A stretch of DNA of 64,000 bases from Virgibacillus indicus (GCF_002266285.1 NZ_NPMS01000008.1:81987-145986); one strand, 5' to 3'; shown: positions 51,384-60,081, counted from the stretch's first letter. Notes: generated from the letters alone by a model not told the origin. Translations and numbers: made by a program.

Positions 51384-52134
51384 CCATATTTCCTCCCAGC
51401 AGTGACTGAACATTCAAGATATCCTGGAAAAAGGACTGACGATTATCACCACGGTGAATTTCATTAAATAATTTGCCATCCTTAATAAAAATTACGCGCC
51501 CGCAAAAGCTTGCTGCGAAAGGGTCGTGCGTAACCATCAAGACGCTTGTTTTCCCGGATTCCTGCAAACTGCTTAATGCCTCCATCACTTGAAGGGAAGC
51601 TTTGGAATCAAGATTTCCAGTTGGTTCATCAGCAAATATGATGGTCGGCTCGTGAATGATGGCCCTTGCGATTGCAGCACGCTGCATTTGGCCGCCGGAT
51701 ACTTCAAATATGCGCTTGTGGATGAGCTGATCAATCCCCAGCTGCTTTGTAACAGCGACTAGCTTCTTTTCCATTTCTTTTACCTTTACTTTATTTAATG
51801 TGAGCGGGAGCAGGATATTTTCTCCAATTGTCAATGTTTCCAATAGGTTATAATCTTGAAAAATAAACCCCATTTGCCTGCGCCGAAATATGGCAAGCTT
51901 ATGTTTTGATAAGGATGTTACAGACTGCCCGTTTATACGTATTTTACCAGAAGTTGGAGTATCAATTGTTGACAATAGATTTAATAGCGTTGTTTTCCCA
52001 CTGCCGGATGGGCCCATAATGCCGATAAATTCATTTTTGTTTACAGATAGATTAAAGTGCTGTAAAGCCTCATATTGAATTCCACGTTTACCGCCGTACA
52101 TCTTCGAGAGATTCTCAGCTGTTAATACTGACAT
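51358..52134 (-). CDS. BceA-type ABC ATPase
   Basis: 258-residue MacB/BceA-family ATPase with Walker A GPSGSGKTT (residue about 43), Q-loop FQDYNLL, signature VSGGQMQRAAIARA, Walker B IIFADEPTGNLD and switch VTHDP. ATG at 52134 after AGGAGG; nine further in-frame codons upstream lack a ribosome site. The overlap with the permease gene implies coupled translation. Similar to BceA/VraD/PsdA; which peptide (bacitracin, lantibiotic or other) is handled cannot be told from the sequence. Confidence 0.88.
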   Translation of the reverse strand: MSVLTAENLSKMYGGKRGIQYEALQHFNLSVNKNEFIGIMGPSGSGKTTLLNLLSTIDTPTSGKIRINGQSVTSLSKHKLAIFRRRQMGFIFQDYNLLETLTIGENILLPLTLNKVKVKEMEKKLVAVTKQLGIDQLIHKRIFEVSGGQMQRAAIARAIIHEPTIIFADEPTGNLDSKASLQVMEALSSLQESGKTSVLMVTHDPFAASFCGRVIFIKDGKLFNEIHRGDNRQSFFQDILNVQSLLGGNMDDFHSIRV

Positions 52135-52246
52135 AATTGTTCCTCCTGTCATTTCTTGCATCTATCCTAAGTATATCCTGGAAATTTACTGGAATCTATT
52201 GCTTCAGCTTTCAAATTGGGTATCAACCTTACAATTTTGCAAGATA

Positions 52247-53239
52247 CTATGCTTTTTCAATCATGATTGATACGGTTGTCCCGACATCTTTTTCAGAACT
52301 GATTTTCAGGTCATGTCCTAATTCCTTGCATATTTCTTCCGATAAATAAAGTCCCATTCCAGTAGATTCACGGAATGTACGGCCATTAATCCCTGTAAAA
52401 AAGGGATCAAACACTCTGGACATATCTTGTGCTGGTATTCCATGGCCGGTATCGCGGATTCTCAGGGTAAGTAATTTATATTCTTCATTTGCTTCAAAAT
52501 AAATGGTGTCTGAGGTTTCCTTTGAATATTTAATCGCATTGGAAATAATTTGTGTAAGCACAAAGCGAAACCATTTCGGGTCAGTTGCTATGATTATTTC
52601 CTCATCAATATCCAATTTGGGAAAAACATTATTTCGAATAAAGCTGGACTTAAATTCTTTAATCACTTCTTTAATTAGTGAATTCAAAGAAACCTGCTGC
52701 ACATAAAAATCACGGTCAAATTTCTGCAGACGGGACTGGTACAGAGCAAGATCCAATCCCTGCTGAAGCCGTTCTAATTCTTCCTGCATGCTGTGAAGGA
52801 AATCCTCGGGCAGATCATCCTTCTCCTTTTGCAAAGTTAAATGCATAACAGATACAGGTGTCTTCATTTGATGCACCCATTGCTGCATGAAATTAAACTC
52901 CAGCTGCTTTTGCCGTTCCAGTTGATCAATTTCTTCCTCAAAGTGATTTGTTTGCTGTTCATACTGTGCTGTGACATTTTCCAGCAGCCTGTTTGGGGAT
53001 TCCGGCAGGCTGTTGGGTGTTTGGTGAAAGCCCCTGTAAAACTCACGCATTTTATAGTAGCGAAACAATAGAAAAATAATTAAACAGCTTGTGGGAAGTA
53101 TGAATAAATAGATAATGATATCTATTCCAAGCGAGGTCCCGGCAATTACAGCAGCCAGCTGAGCGATGCCGATGATAAGCAGACACTGGGAATAAAAGAA
53201 TAAAATAAATGGCAGGCTGTCCTTTAAAAAATCCTTCAT
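52247..53239 (-). CDS. BceS-type intramembrane-sensing histidine kinase
   Basis: 330-residue kinase with two closely spaced N-terminal helices and almost no extracytoplasmic loop, typical of intramembrane-sensing kinases that depend on their BceAB transporter for sensing. The H-box is WVHQMKTPVSVMHL (His about residue 124). The N-box lies in NAIKYS, and the G-boxes in DTGHGIP and GMGLYLS. Its ATG at 53239 overlaps the regulator's stop codon (TAATG). It phosphorylates the response regulator upstream. Confidence 0.88.
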   Translation of the reverse strand: MKDFLKDSLPFILFFYSQCLLIIGIAQLAAVIAGTSLGIDIIIYLFILPTSCLIIFLLFRYYKMREFYRGFHQTPNSLPESPNRLLENVTAQYEQQTNHFEEEIDQLERQKQLEFNFMQQWVHQMKTPVSVMHLTLQKEKDDLPEDFLHSMQEELERLQQGLDLALYQSRLQKFDRDFYVQQVSLNSLIKEVIKEFKSSFIRNNVFPKLDIDEEIIIATDPKWFRFVLTQIISNAIKYSKETSDTIYFEANEEYKLLTLRIRDTGHGIPAQDMSRVFDPFFTGINGRTFRESTGMGLYLSEEICKELGHDLKISSEKDVGTTVSIMIEKA

Positions 53240-53937
53240 TATGCACCGCTCCATGTATCAATTATTTTATAACCTGCGCCCCTTACAGTCTGAATGCTAT
53301 TGTGGATGCCGATATCCTTCAGCTTTTTCCTTAGACGGGTGATATTTACGGAAAGTGTATTATCATCAACAAATTGCTCATCATCCCAGAGCATTTCCAG
53401 CAAATAGGTTCTGGATAATACCTGATTCAGCCGATCTGTAAAAGCCTTTAACAAGATAAATTCATTCTTGGTAAGTGATATCGACTTTCCCTCAAACTCT
53501 GCTTCCATTGCAGTAAGATGCAGATAAAAACCATTTATCTCAAGAAAGTCAGCTTGTTTGCTGACAGCATATTCGCCATAAATTCTGCGCATAATCCCTT
53601 TGATTTTTGCTTGTACCACATCAAAGTTAAACGGCTTTGTTATGTAATCATCGCCGCCATTTTCAATTGCCATAACCTGATCCATTCCGGAATCACGAGC
53701 GGAAATAAAGATAATTGGACAATTCGATATGCTGCGGATCTGCCTGCACCAGTAAAATCCATCATAGCGGGGCAGGTTTATATCCATCAATACAAGGTGC
53801 GGTTCGATTGATTTAAATTCTTGCATTATTTTATCAAATTCATTCACGATTGTTACAAGATATTCATACTTTTCCAGGTACTCCTTTAAAAGTCCGGCAA
53901 TCTTCGGATCATCTTCAATCAGATAAATTTTCTTCAT
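53239..53937 (-). CDS. BceR-type OmpR-family response regulator
   Basis: 232-residue regulator: receiver domain with acidic pocket EDD (8-10), phospho-acceptor Asp52 in LMDINLP and Lys in ITKPFN, followed by an OmpR-type winged helix (DDNTLSVNITRLRKKLKDIG and GAGYKI). The ATG at 53937 is chosen over a TTG/ATG nine bases earlier. First gene of the four-gene module. The 120-bp region before the K+ channel gene must carry its promoter; I could not name a BceR site there with confidence. Confidence 0.88.
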   Translation of the reverse strand: MKKIYLIEDDPKIAGLLKEYLEKYEYLVTIVNEFDKIMQEFKSIEPHLVLMDINLPRYDGFYWCRQIRSISNCPIIFISARDSGMDQVMAIENGGDDYITKPFNFDVVQAKIKGIMRRIYGEYAVSKQADFLEINGFYLHLTAMEAEFEGKSISLTKNEFILLKAFTDRLNQVLSRTYLLEMLWDDEQFVDDNTLSVNITRLRKKLKDIGIHNSIQTVRGAGYKIIDTWSGA

Positions 53938-54059
53938 CAAACACACCGCTTTCTCTAATATAGTCCTATCCTATCGTATTATTATGCAAAAATAAATGAC
54001 AAGCTTTTCTTAAATCAAGCATATGTATAGCATATAGAACAGTATAGAAGGGGACCAAA

Positions 54060-54497
54060 ATGAATCTGATTCCTTGGATTGCTCTTATCGTCATATGTTT
54101 CATTGTTTTAAGAAGCCTGCTTCTGTTTATCAAAGGCGGTATGATCCGTGATCGTATGGAGCGGAGTGACAGCCGATTTTCTGCTGAGCTTTTTTATATA
54201 CTGATGATTATTTACAGCATTGTCATTATTGGATTTGGTCTGATTTACTTTATACTTTCTTTTCAGGGTATCATTCTTGTCGAGCATGGAGAGCTTAGGC
54301 AGGTCAATGTATTAGGATCGGTTATTCATTCCTTATATTTTAGCGGGGTTACGTTGCTCACAATTGGTTATGGAGATATTACGCCAATTGGCATCGGAAG
54401 GTTTATCGCCTTGATTCAGGCACTAATCGGCTATGTGCTGCCGACCGCATTTGTACTAAAGCTCGTTCAATCCACTCGGGAAAAAGGCGATAAATGA
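54060..54497 (+). CDS. Small two-helix potassium channel
   Basis: 145-residue membrane protein. Hydrophobic helices at about 5-23, 45-70 and 117-137 flank a pore loop with the K+ selectivity filter TIGYGD at about residues 103-108. There is no RCK/TrkA domain, so it is a minimal Ion_trans_2 channel of a KcsA-like kind with an extra N-terminal helix. AAGGGGACC precedes the ATG. It is divergent from the bce-type module; no functional link is evident. Confidence 0.85.
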   Translation: MNLIPWIALIVICFIVLRSLLLFIKGGMIRDRMERSDSRFSAELFYILMIIYSIVIIGFGLIYFILSFQGIILVEHGELRQVNVLGSVIHSLYFSGVTLLTIGYGDITPIGIGRFIALIQALIGYVLPTAFVLKLVQSTREKGDK

Positions 54498-54553
54498 ATC
54501 TCTCTATCAAGTATGCTATAGTGAAATTATAGAATAGCTATGGAGGGATTACT

Positions 54554-55021
54554 TTGACAGTAGAAGCAGGACAGCAGGTAAAAGATTTTACTTTGCCGAA
54601 TCAAAATGGAGAAAAAGTCAGCTTGTCTGACTTTAAAGGAAAGCATGTCGTATTATATTTTTATCCAAAAGATATGACACCAGGCTGCACGACAGAGGCC
54701 TGTGACTTCCGGGATAATCATGAAAAATTTGGCGATCTGGATGCTGTGATTATTGGTGTAAGCCCGGATCCGGTTGAACAGCATCAAAAATTTATCGATA
54801 AGCATGATTTGCCATTTTTGCTGCTGGCAGATGAGGACCATAAAGTAGCGGAAGATTTCGGCGTTTGGAAGCTGAAGAAGAATTTTGGGAAAGAATATTA
54901 CGGAATTGAACGGTCTACATTTATTATCGATAAAGAAGGAAAGCTTCAGAAAGAATTCCGTAAAGTGCAAGTGAAAGGGCATGTGGAAGAAGCGCTGGAT
55001 TTTATTAGGGAGAATTCGTAA
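54554..55021 (+). CDS. bcp: Thioredoxin-dependent peroxiredoxin Bcp
   Basis: 155-residue BCP/PrxQ-type peroxiredoxin reducing hydrogen peroxide and organic peroxides. Peroxidatic Cys45 in TPGCTTEACDFRD, with the resolving Cys50 five residues on (atypical two-Cys form). The C-terminal GIERSTFIIDKEG is typical. It starts with TTG at 54554, with TGGAGGG upstream. It corresponds to B. subtilis YgaF, just before perR. No PerR box was noticed upstream. Confidence 0.92.
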   Translation: MTVEAGQQVKDFTLPNQNGEKVSLSDFKGKHVVLYFYPKDMTPGCTTEACDFRDNHEKFGDLDAVIIGVSPDPVEQHQKFIDKHDLPFLLLADEDHKVAEDFGVWKLKKNFGKEYYGIERSTFIIDKEGKLQKEFRKVQVKGHVEEALDFIRENS

Positions 55022-55085
55022 AAGGATGAGCTTTTCACGATTGGCTACGAGTTCCTTTGCTAGTCACAAACATACCTTGTAATGG

Positions 55086-55130
55086 AAATGACCATCAAAT
55101 TGTATAGTATAGCAATATGATGGTCATTTT
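55086..55130. terminator. Bidirectional intrinsic terminator
   Basis: AAATGACCATCA pairs perfectly with TGATGGTCATTT, with T-runs both ways, between the convergent bcp and HbpS/GlcG genes. Confidence 0.88.
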
Positions 55131-55136
55131 TTATGG

Positions 55137-55556
55137 TTATATCTTTTCAAAGGCATTTACTGCTGCTTCTGCTACTTGGACATCCTGCGGAACGGCACCT
55201 CCGCTGACGCCAACTGCGCCTACCACTTTTCCGTCTTTTTCAAGTGGAATGCCGCCACCGAACACGACGATTTTTCCATTATTGGTCGTGTTGAGTCCCC
55301 AAAGTTCTGAATTGGGTGTTGTCGCTTCCTCCAGGTTGGATGTTGGCATTTTAAGTGCTACTGAAGTCCAAGCCTTATTGTGAGCAATGTCTACACTTGC
55401 CAGCCAAGCATCGTCCATCCGGTGGGCAGCAATGAGGTTCCCGCCATCATCGATTATGGAAATGACCATTTGTACTCCAATATTGCCCGCTTCCTTTTCC
55501 GCACTGTCAATCAGTTTCTTTGCCGTCTCCAAATTAAGTTTTTCCAATCTGTTCAT
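55137..55556 (-). CDS. GlcG/HbpS-family haem-binding-like protein
   Basis: 139-residue single-domain protein of the GlcG/HbpS/PduO C-terminal type (PF03928). It has the segments VQMVISIIDDGGNLIAAHRMD, ASVDIAHNKAWTSVAL and GGGIPLEKDGKVVGAVGVSGG in order, in separate conserved blocks. The ATG at 55556, after AGAAAGG, is preferred to one 14 codons earlier in a basic, non-family stretch. Some members bind haem or act with cobalamin enzymes. A PduO-type adenosyltransferase is encoded 3 kb away, but linkage is not shown. Confidence 0.82.
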   Translation of the reverse strand: MNRLEKLNLETAKKLIDSAEKEAGNIGVQMVISIIDDGGNLIAAHRMDDAWLASVDIAHNKAWTSVALKMPTSNLEEATTPNSELWGLNTTNNGKIVVFGGGIPLEKDGKVVGAVGVSGGAVPQDVQVAEAAVNAFEKI

Positions 55557-55742
55557 CCTTTCTGTGGTTTTCTTTCCTTTAAATCCGGTACGTTTCAATA
55601 GTGGTCTTCCCGTCTCATTCTGCAGCCAAACACATATAGTTCTTTTTAAGTTTTGTAAAATGATGACCGGGTAGAGGAGAAATAAGGGTCTGCATAAACA
55701 TGTGACCTGTATATCACTGAAAACACGGAGGAGGTTATTTGT

Positions 55743-56958
55743 TTGGCTGATAATCGTGGAGTAGTGTACACAGGGGAAGGAAAAGTGGAAGTGCAGGATA
55801 TCTCATTCCCTGACTTAGTGCTGCAGGATGGACCAGGAGTACCAAAATCGAATGCCGGAAGAAAATGTGAACATGGGGTCATCCTCAAAAATATTGTTAC
55901 AAATATCTGTGGCAGTGACCAGCATATGGTCCGTGGGCGTACCACTGCACCATCAGGTCTGGTATTGGGACATGAAATTACCGGTGAAGTTATTGAAACA
56001 GGACGTGACGTGGATCATCAAAAAAGGCGATATTGTATCTGTTCCATTTAATGTGGCCTGTGGCCGCTGTAAAATGTGCCAGCGCCAGGATACACATATC
56101 TGCTTAAATGTTAATCCGGAAAGACCTGGCGGGGCTTATGGCTATGTTGATATGGGCGGCTGGGTTGGCGGCCAGTCGGAATATGTAATGGTTCCATATG
56201 CTGATTTTCAATTATTGAAATTTCCGGATAAAGAAAAGGCGATGGAAAAAATACTCGACCTTACGATGTTGTCAGATATTTTTCCAACAGGTTATCATGG
56301 TGCAATCAGTGCAGGCGTAACAACAGGTTCGACTGTTTATGTGGCAGGGGCGGGCCCGGTTGGATTGGCTGCAGCACATTCTGCGCAATTGCTTGGTGCA
56401 GCAGTCGTTATTGTTGGTGATTTAAAAGAAGAGCGGCTGAAACAAGCAAGGAGCTTTGGATGTGAAACAATCAATTTACAAGAGCATGACGATGTTGGGG
56501 AACAAATTGAAGAAATCCTCGGTGTCCCTGAAGTCGATTGTGCCATTGATGCAGTTGGCTTTGAAGCTTATGGGCATGGAACGGATCATGAAGATGCGCC
56601 GGCCGCCGTTCTGAATACGATGATGGATGTTGTGGAAGCTGGCGGCAAATATGGTATTCCTGGATTATATGTCACCGAAGACCCTGGTGCTAAGGATAAG
56701 GATGCCAAGCAGGGGTCATTAAAAGTTCGATTTGGATTAGGCTGGTCAAAGGCGCATTCCTTTTCTACAGGACAAACCCCTGCCATGAAGTACCAGCGAC
56801 AATTAATGATGGCTATACTGAATGGAAAAGCGGATATCGCAAATGTTGTTAATGCAACGGTGATATCCTTAGATGAAGCTCCGGAAGGGTATGCAGACTT
56901 CGATAGCGGGGCAGCGAAAAAGTTTGTGATTGATCCGCACGGCACATTGAGCAAGTAA
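55743..56958 (+). pseudogene. fdhA: Glutathione-independent formaldehyde dehydrogenase, frameshifted
   Basis: Zinc-containing medium-chain dehydrogenase of the Pseudomonas putida Fdh type, which oxidises formaldehyde with NAD and no thiol. The first frame (from TTG at 55743, GGAGGAGG upstream) encodes NICGSDQHMVRGRT and GHEITGEVIETGRDV with catalytic-zinc ligands. The second frame, open from 56011 to 56958, carries the structural-zinc CGRCKMCQRQDTHIC, the VAGAGPVGLA cofactor loop and GIPGLYVTEDPGA. The frame changes at about 56013-56019; the expected spacing to KKGD suggests a net loss of two bases. As written it encodes no full enzyme: a recent pseudogene or a sequencing error. Confidence 0.85.
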
Positions 56959-57031
56959 AAGGTAACCTCTATTTGAAGGGGGATGCCTGCCCCTTTACAA
57001 AATTCGGTACATTATTGATAGAATCCACTAT

Positions 57032-57070
57032 GAATATGAGTTTTTCGCGATAGATTCATACTCATTTTTT
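57032..57070 (+). terminator. Probable terminator after fdhA
   Basis: Imperfect nested stems (ATGAGT with ACTCAT, and ATGAAT with ATTCAT further out) end in ATTTTTT about 75 nt after the fdhA stop. Confidence 0.5.
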
Positions 57071-57077
57071 GTAATAG

Positions 57078-57136
57078 AACACCTCATTAGTGAATAGATT
57101 GTAATATATTAATCTATTAATAATGAGGTGTTTTTT
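57078..57136 (+). promoter_or_regulatory. Terminator-like hairpin hiding the sugar transferase ribosome site
   Basis: AACACCTCATTA (57078-57089) pairs with TAATGAGGTGTT (57121-57132), with an inner ATAGATT/AATCTAT stem, and is followed by TTTTTT directly before the ATG at 57138. The 3' arm contains the AGGTG ribosome site. The plan resembles the hairpin before the GNAT gene at 34529. Confidence 0.6.
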
Positions 57137-57137
57137 A

Positions 57138-57794
57138 ATGGAGTTACAAGAGAATGTCACGAGAGCTCGAACAAATATAACGAATAAGCGCAAAATCTAT
57201 CCTGCAATGAAGCGGCTTACTGATATTGTTGTAAGTTTCACGCTGCTTCTATTATTCATGCCTGTATTTATTTTCGTCAGTTATAAACTCTACAGAAAAG
57301 AGGGAAAGCCGATCATTTACCGTGAATTGCGAATTGGCAAAAATAGCCGTCCTTTTCATATGTATACATTTCGCATCATGACAAACCCATCTCGAGTAAT
57401 TTATAAACTCCCACCAAGCCCGAATCATAAATCCTGGGAATCGCAAATGGATGGATTTCGCGCTAGCGGAGATGCTTTGGTCACACTTACACCAACAGGC
57501 AACTGGCTTAAGAACTGCAGGCTGCAAAAATTACCGATGCTGTGGAATGTTTTGAAAGGGGAGATGAGTCTTGTAGGACCAGAAGCAGATTTCCCTGTTG
57601 AGATCCATTTCTATAATGAAGAGCAGAAACCGCGTCTGACAGTAAAACCAGGAATGACAGGCTATGCTCAGATAAAACCAAATCCTTTCAAAAACCCCAA
57701 GATTAAACTGCATGATGACCTCTACTATCTGAAAAATAGATGCTATCTGCTGGATGTGAAAATTATTTTGCGCAGTTTTAGAAAGGTTAAATAG
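57138..57794 (+). CDS. Bacterial sugar transferase homologue lacking the catalytic dyad
   Basis: 218-residue protein of the WcaJ/PglC monotopic phosphoglycosyl transferase family, which normally moves a sugar phosphate onto undecaprenyl phosphate. It has one N-terminal hydrophobic helix (residues about 32-50), RELRIGKNSRPFHMYTFRIM in place of the family's RxGxxGxxFxxYKFRSM, and LPMLWNVLKGEMSLVGPEADFP. The DELPQL motif whose Asp-Glu pair is catalytic in PglC reads QKLPML here, and the usual GPRP is GPEA. The fold is therefore kept but the active site appears lost. It stands alone, outside any exopolysaccharide cluster. ATG at 57138 chosen because AGGTG precedes it. Confidence 0.78.
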   Translation: MELQENVTRARTNITNKRKIYPAMKRLTDIVVSFTLLLLFMPVFIFVSYKLYRKEGKPIIYRELRIGKNSRPFHMYTFRIMTNPSRVIYKLPPSPNHKSWESQMDGFRASGDALVTLTPTGNWLKNCRLQKLPMLWNVLKGEMSLVGPEADFPVEIHFYNEEQKPRLTVKPGMTGYAQIKPNPFKNPKIKLHDDLYYLKNRCYLLDVKIILRSFRKVK

Positions 57795-57875
57795 ACTTCC
57801 TTTGCCTTATTATTGTGCAATTATTTTAAAAACATATAATATAGAAGCAGATACAAGAATAAGGAGGGGACCTTT

Positions 57876-58823
57876 GTGATTCTTTTTTCTGCAAAAATAT
57901 CAAAAAAACATCATGAACGCTTGCAAGCTGATTATTCGGACCTACCTTTTAGATTTTGCAATAATATGAATGAGGCAAAAGATCATCTGAGTGAAGCGGA
58001 GGTTCTGGTAACCTATGGAAGTGACCTTACCCCAGAATTGATCGCAAAAGCTGCTAACTTAAAATGGATAATGGTAATGTCAGCGGGAATGGATAAGATG
58101 CCATTTAAGGTAATCAAGGAAAAAGATATTGTCGTTACAAATGTAAGAGGGATTCATAAAATTCCAATGGCTGAATATGCAATAGGGATGCTGCTGCAGG
58201 TGTATAAACAGGCAAAAATAATAATTAAAAATGAACTGGAAACCAGCTGGGATCCTTCGGTGAAAATGCAGGAGATTACCGGAAAAACATTACTCGTGCT
58301 TGGAACGGGAGCGATTGGACAGGAAGTCGCACGTCTGGCAAAAGCTTTTAATATGAAAACGATTGGTGTTTCAAGAAGCGGTAGATCTGTTGAATATTTT
58401 GACGAAAATCATTCGACAGCTGATTTGAAAGAGCTTCTGCCACAAACTGATATTATTGTGTCAGTTCTGCCGAGCACAGAAGAAACAAAGGGTCTATTCA
58501 CATATGAATATTTCAGGCTCCTTCCAGCTCATGCTGTATTTCTGAATATGGGCAGAGGAGATCTGGTTAAAAGTGAGGATATGCTAAAAGCAGTACGGGA
58601 AGAGGAAATTTCTCATATTGTGCTGGATGTTTTTGAAGAAGAACCGCTTCCAGAAGGACATCCACTATGGAAGGAAGAAAATGTAACCATAACACCACAT
58701 TTATCTGGATTGTCGAAACATTATACACCAAGGGCACTGGAAATTTTCAAAGAAAATCTGGATAAATATTTGGATGGCAGCACTGATTTTGTTAATAAAA
58801 TTGATCTAACCAGGGGGTATTAA
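57876..58823 (+). CDS. D-2-hydroxyacid dehydrogenase family protein
   Basis: 315-residue NAD(P)-dependent D-isomer-specific 2-hydroxyacid dehydrogenase. Cofactor motif GTGAIG at about residues 144-149; substrate Arg in NMGRGDLV; Glu in LDVFEEEPLP and the catalytic His in TPHLSG. GTG start at 57876 with AAGGAGGGGA upstream. The cobalamin adenosyltransferase gene begins one base after its stop, so the two are co-transcribed. The physiological 2-keto acid is not predictable; B. subtilis has no exact equivalent at this site. Confidence 0.85.
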   Translation: MILFSAKISKKHHERLQADYSDLPFRFCNNMNEAKDHLSEAEVLVTYGSDLTPELIAKAANLKWIMVMSAGMDKMPFKVIKEKDIVVTNVRGIHKIPMAEYAIGMLLQVYKQAKIIIKNELETSWDPSVKMQEITGKTLLVLGTGAIGQEVARLAKAFNMKTIGVSRSGRSVEYFDENHSTADLKELLPQTDIIVSVLPSTEETKGLFTYEYFRLLPAHAVFLNMGRGDLVKSEDMLKAVREEEISHIVLDVFEEEPLPEGHPLWKEENVTITPHLSGLSKHYTPRALEIFKENLDKYLDGSTDFVNKIDLTRGY

Positions 58824-58824
58824 T

Positions 58825-59382
58825 ATGCGGATATACACAAGATCTGGAGATAAAGGGAAAACATCACTGATTTACGGGAAGCGTGTGGCAAAAAATGATT
58901 TGCGTGTGGAAGCATACGGCACATGTGATGAAACAAATTCGATGATTGGTCTTGCACTCAGCTTTCTAGATAAAGAGGATTGGGAAGCGAAAGAAGTATT
59001 TCTTGAAAAAATGCACCGGATTCAGACGATTTTATTTCATGTTGGAGCGGAGCTTGCAACACCTAGTGATAAAGAGGTGACCTGGAAGCTGAAAAAAGAC
59101 CATATCCAGGAATTGGAAGATCAGATTGATGAATGGGATAAAGATCTTGAGACGTTAAGAAACTTTATTCTGCCATCTGGTCATCCAACATCCAGTGCGC
59201 TGCATGCAGCGAGGACGGTAGCAAGAAGAGCAGAGAGAACTGCCGTTGGACTTGGGGAGGATGCTGTAAACCCGCTGGTTGTATCCTATTTAAACAGACT
59301 TTCCGACTTTTTGTTTGTAGCAGCCCGCTATGTGAACAAAGAACTTGGTGGAGAAGAAATTCCGTTGAAGGCGGATATCTGA
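58825..59382 (+). CDS. PduO-type ATP:cob(I)alamin adenosyltransferase
   Basis: 185-residue enzyme transferring the adenosyl group of ATP to cob(I)alamin. The N-terminal ATP motif TRSGDKGKTSLIYGKRV and the helical signature VEAYGTCDETNS are present, as are TVARRAERTAVG and YLNRLSDFLFVAARY near the C-terminus. The free-standing form is like B. subtilis YvqK. GGGGG lies 7 nt before the ATG, within the end of the dehydrogenase gene. It supplies coenzyme B12, but no B12-dependent enzyme is in the window. Confidence 0.9.
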   Translation: MRIYTRSGDKGKTSLIYGKRVAKNDLRVEAYGTCDETNSMIGLALSFLDKEDWEAKEVFLEKMHRIQTILFHVGAELATPSDKEVTWKLKKDHIQELEDQIDEWDKDLETLRNFILPSGHPTSSALHAARTVARRAERTAVGLGEDAVNPLVVSYLNRLSDFLFVAARYVNKELGGEEIPLKADI

Positions 59383-59388
59383 CGAGTG

Positions 59389-59420
59389 AAGGGTTTCTCT
59401 AATTTAGAGGAATCCTTTTT
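59389..59420 (+). terminator. Intrinsic terminator
   Basis: AAGGGTTTCTCT pairs with AGAGGAATCCTT (a G-T/A mismatch inside), loop of 5, then TTTTT. Confidence 0.75.
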
Positions 59421-59491
59421 CTGTCTGTAATAATAATTAGATGCTATAATATACTTATATTGACATGCAGCTGTTACAACAAGTAAACTGA

Positions 59492-59506
59492 TTATAAGAA
59501 TTATAA
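59492..59506. promoter_or_regulatory. PerR box upstream of perR (autoregulation)
   Basis: TTATAAGAATTATAA differs from TTATAATNATTATAA at one defined position. It lies about 50-65 bp before the perR start, in a region with SigA-like AT-rich -10 candidates. B. subtilis perR is autorepressed in the same way. Confidence 0.75.
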
Positions 59507-59557
59507 TATAATAATACTATTTGACTTGGAAAAACTATTGAAAGAGAGGTGCTGACG

Positions 59558-60001
59558 ATGTCTGAGACACGTTTGGATGATGCTATCAATACATTAAAAG
59601 AATCAGGCGTCCGGATCACACCACAACGTCATGCGGTTCTTGAATATCTTCTTAACTCAATGACTCATCCTACAGCTGATGAGATTTATAAAGCACTTGA
59701 AGGGAAATTTCCCAACATGAGTGTTGCAACAGTTTATAATAATCTGCGTGTATTGCGTGAAATCGGCCTTGTACGTGAGCTAACCTATGGAGATTCCTCC
59801 AGCCGTTTCGATTGTAATACTTCAGAGCATTATCACATTATTTGTAATGAATGTGGAAAAATAGTTGATTTTCATTACCCGACACTGGATGAAGTGGAAT
59901 CATTGGCGGAACAGGTGACAGGCTTCGATGTAACCTATCATCGCATGGAAATTTACGGTACCTGTGAAGGTTGTAAGGGACCGGCAACACAAAAACATTA
60001 A
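59558..60001 (+). CDS. perR: Peroxide-responsive repressor PerR
   Basis: 147-residue Fur-family sensor that represses peroxide-defence genes and is inactivated when bound Fe2+ oxidises its own histidines. All known B. subtilis PerR ligands occur at identical positions: regulatory site H37, D85, H91, H93 and D104; structural zinc C96, C99, C136 and C139. Asp104 separates PerR from Fur and Zur. ATG at 59558 after AGAGGTG. Two boxes in this window (its own, and zosA at 14690) are its expected targets. Confidence 0.95.
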   Translation: MSETRLDDAINTLKESGVRITPQRHAVLEYLLNSMTHPTADEIYKALEGKFPNMSVATVYNNLRVLREIGLVRELTYGDSSSRFDCNTSEHYHIICNECGKIVDFHYPTLDEVESLAEQVTGFDVTYHRMEIYGTCEGCKGPATQKH

Positions 60002-60006
60002 TGGTG

Positions 60007-60047
60007 AAAATCCAAATGCTGGTGAAAATTGCATTTGGATTTTTTTA
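60007..60047 (+). terminator. Intrinsic terminator after perR
   Basis: AATCCAAATGC pairs perfectly with GCATTTGGATT followed by TTTTT. Confidence 0.9.
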
Positions 60048-60081
60048 GTTTTTAGTCGATTAGTCAGTTGCCGCTTACTTC

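Noticed and set aside
58825..59382. B12-dependent pathway cluster with the GlcG/HbpS gene (PduO C-domain relative)
   Set aside because: The genes are 3 kb apart on opposite strands with unrelated genes between, and no B12-dependent enzyme is nearby.
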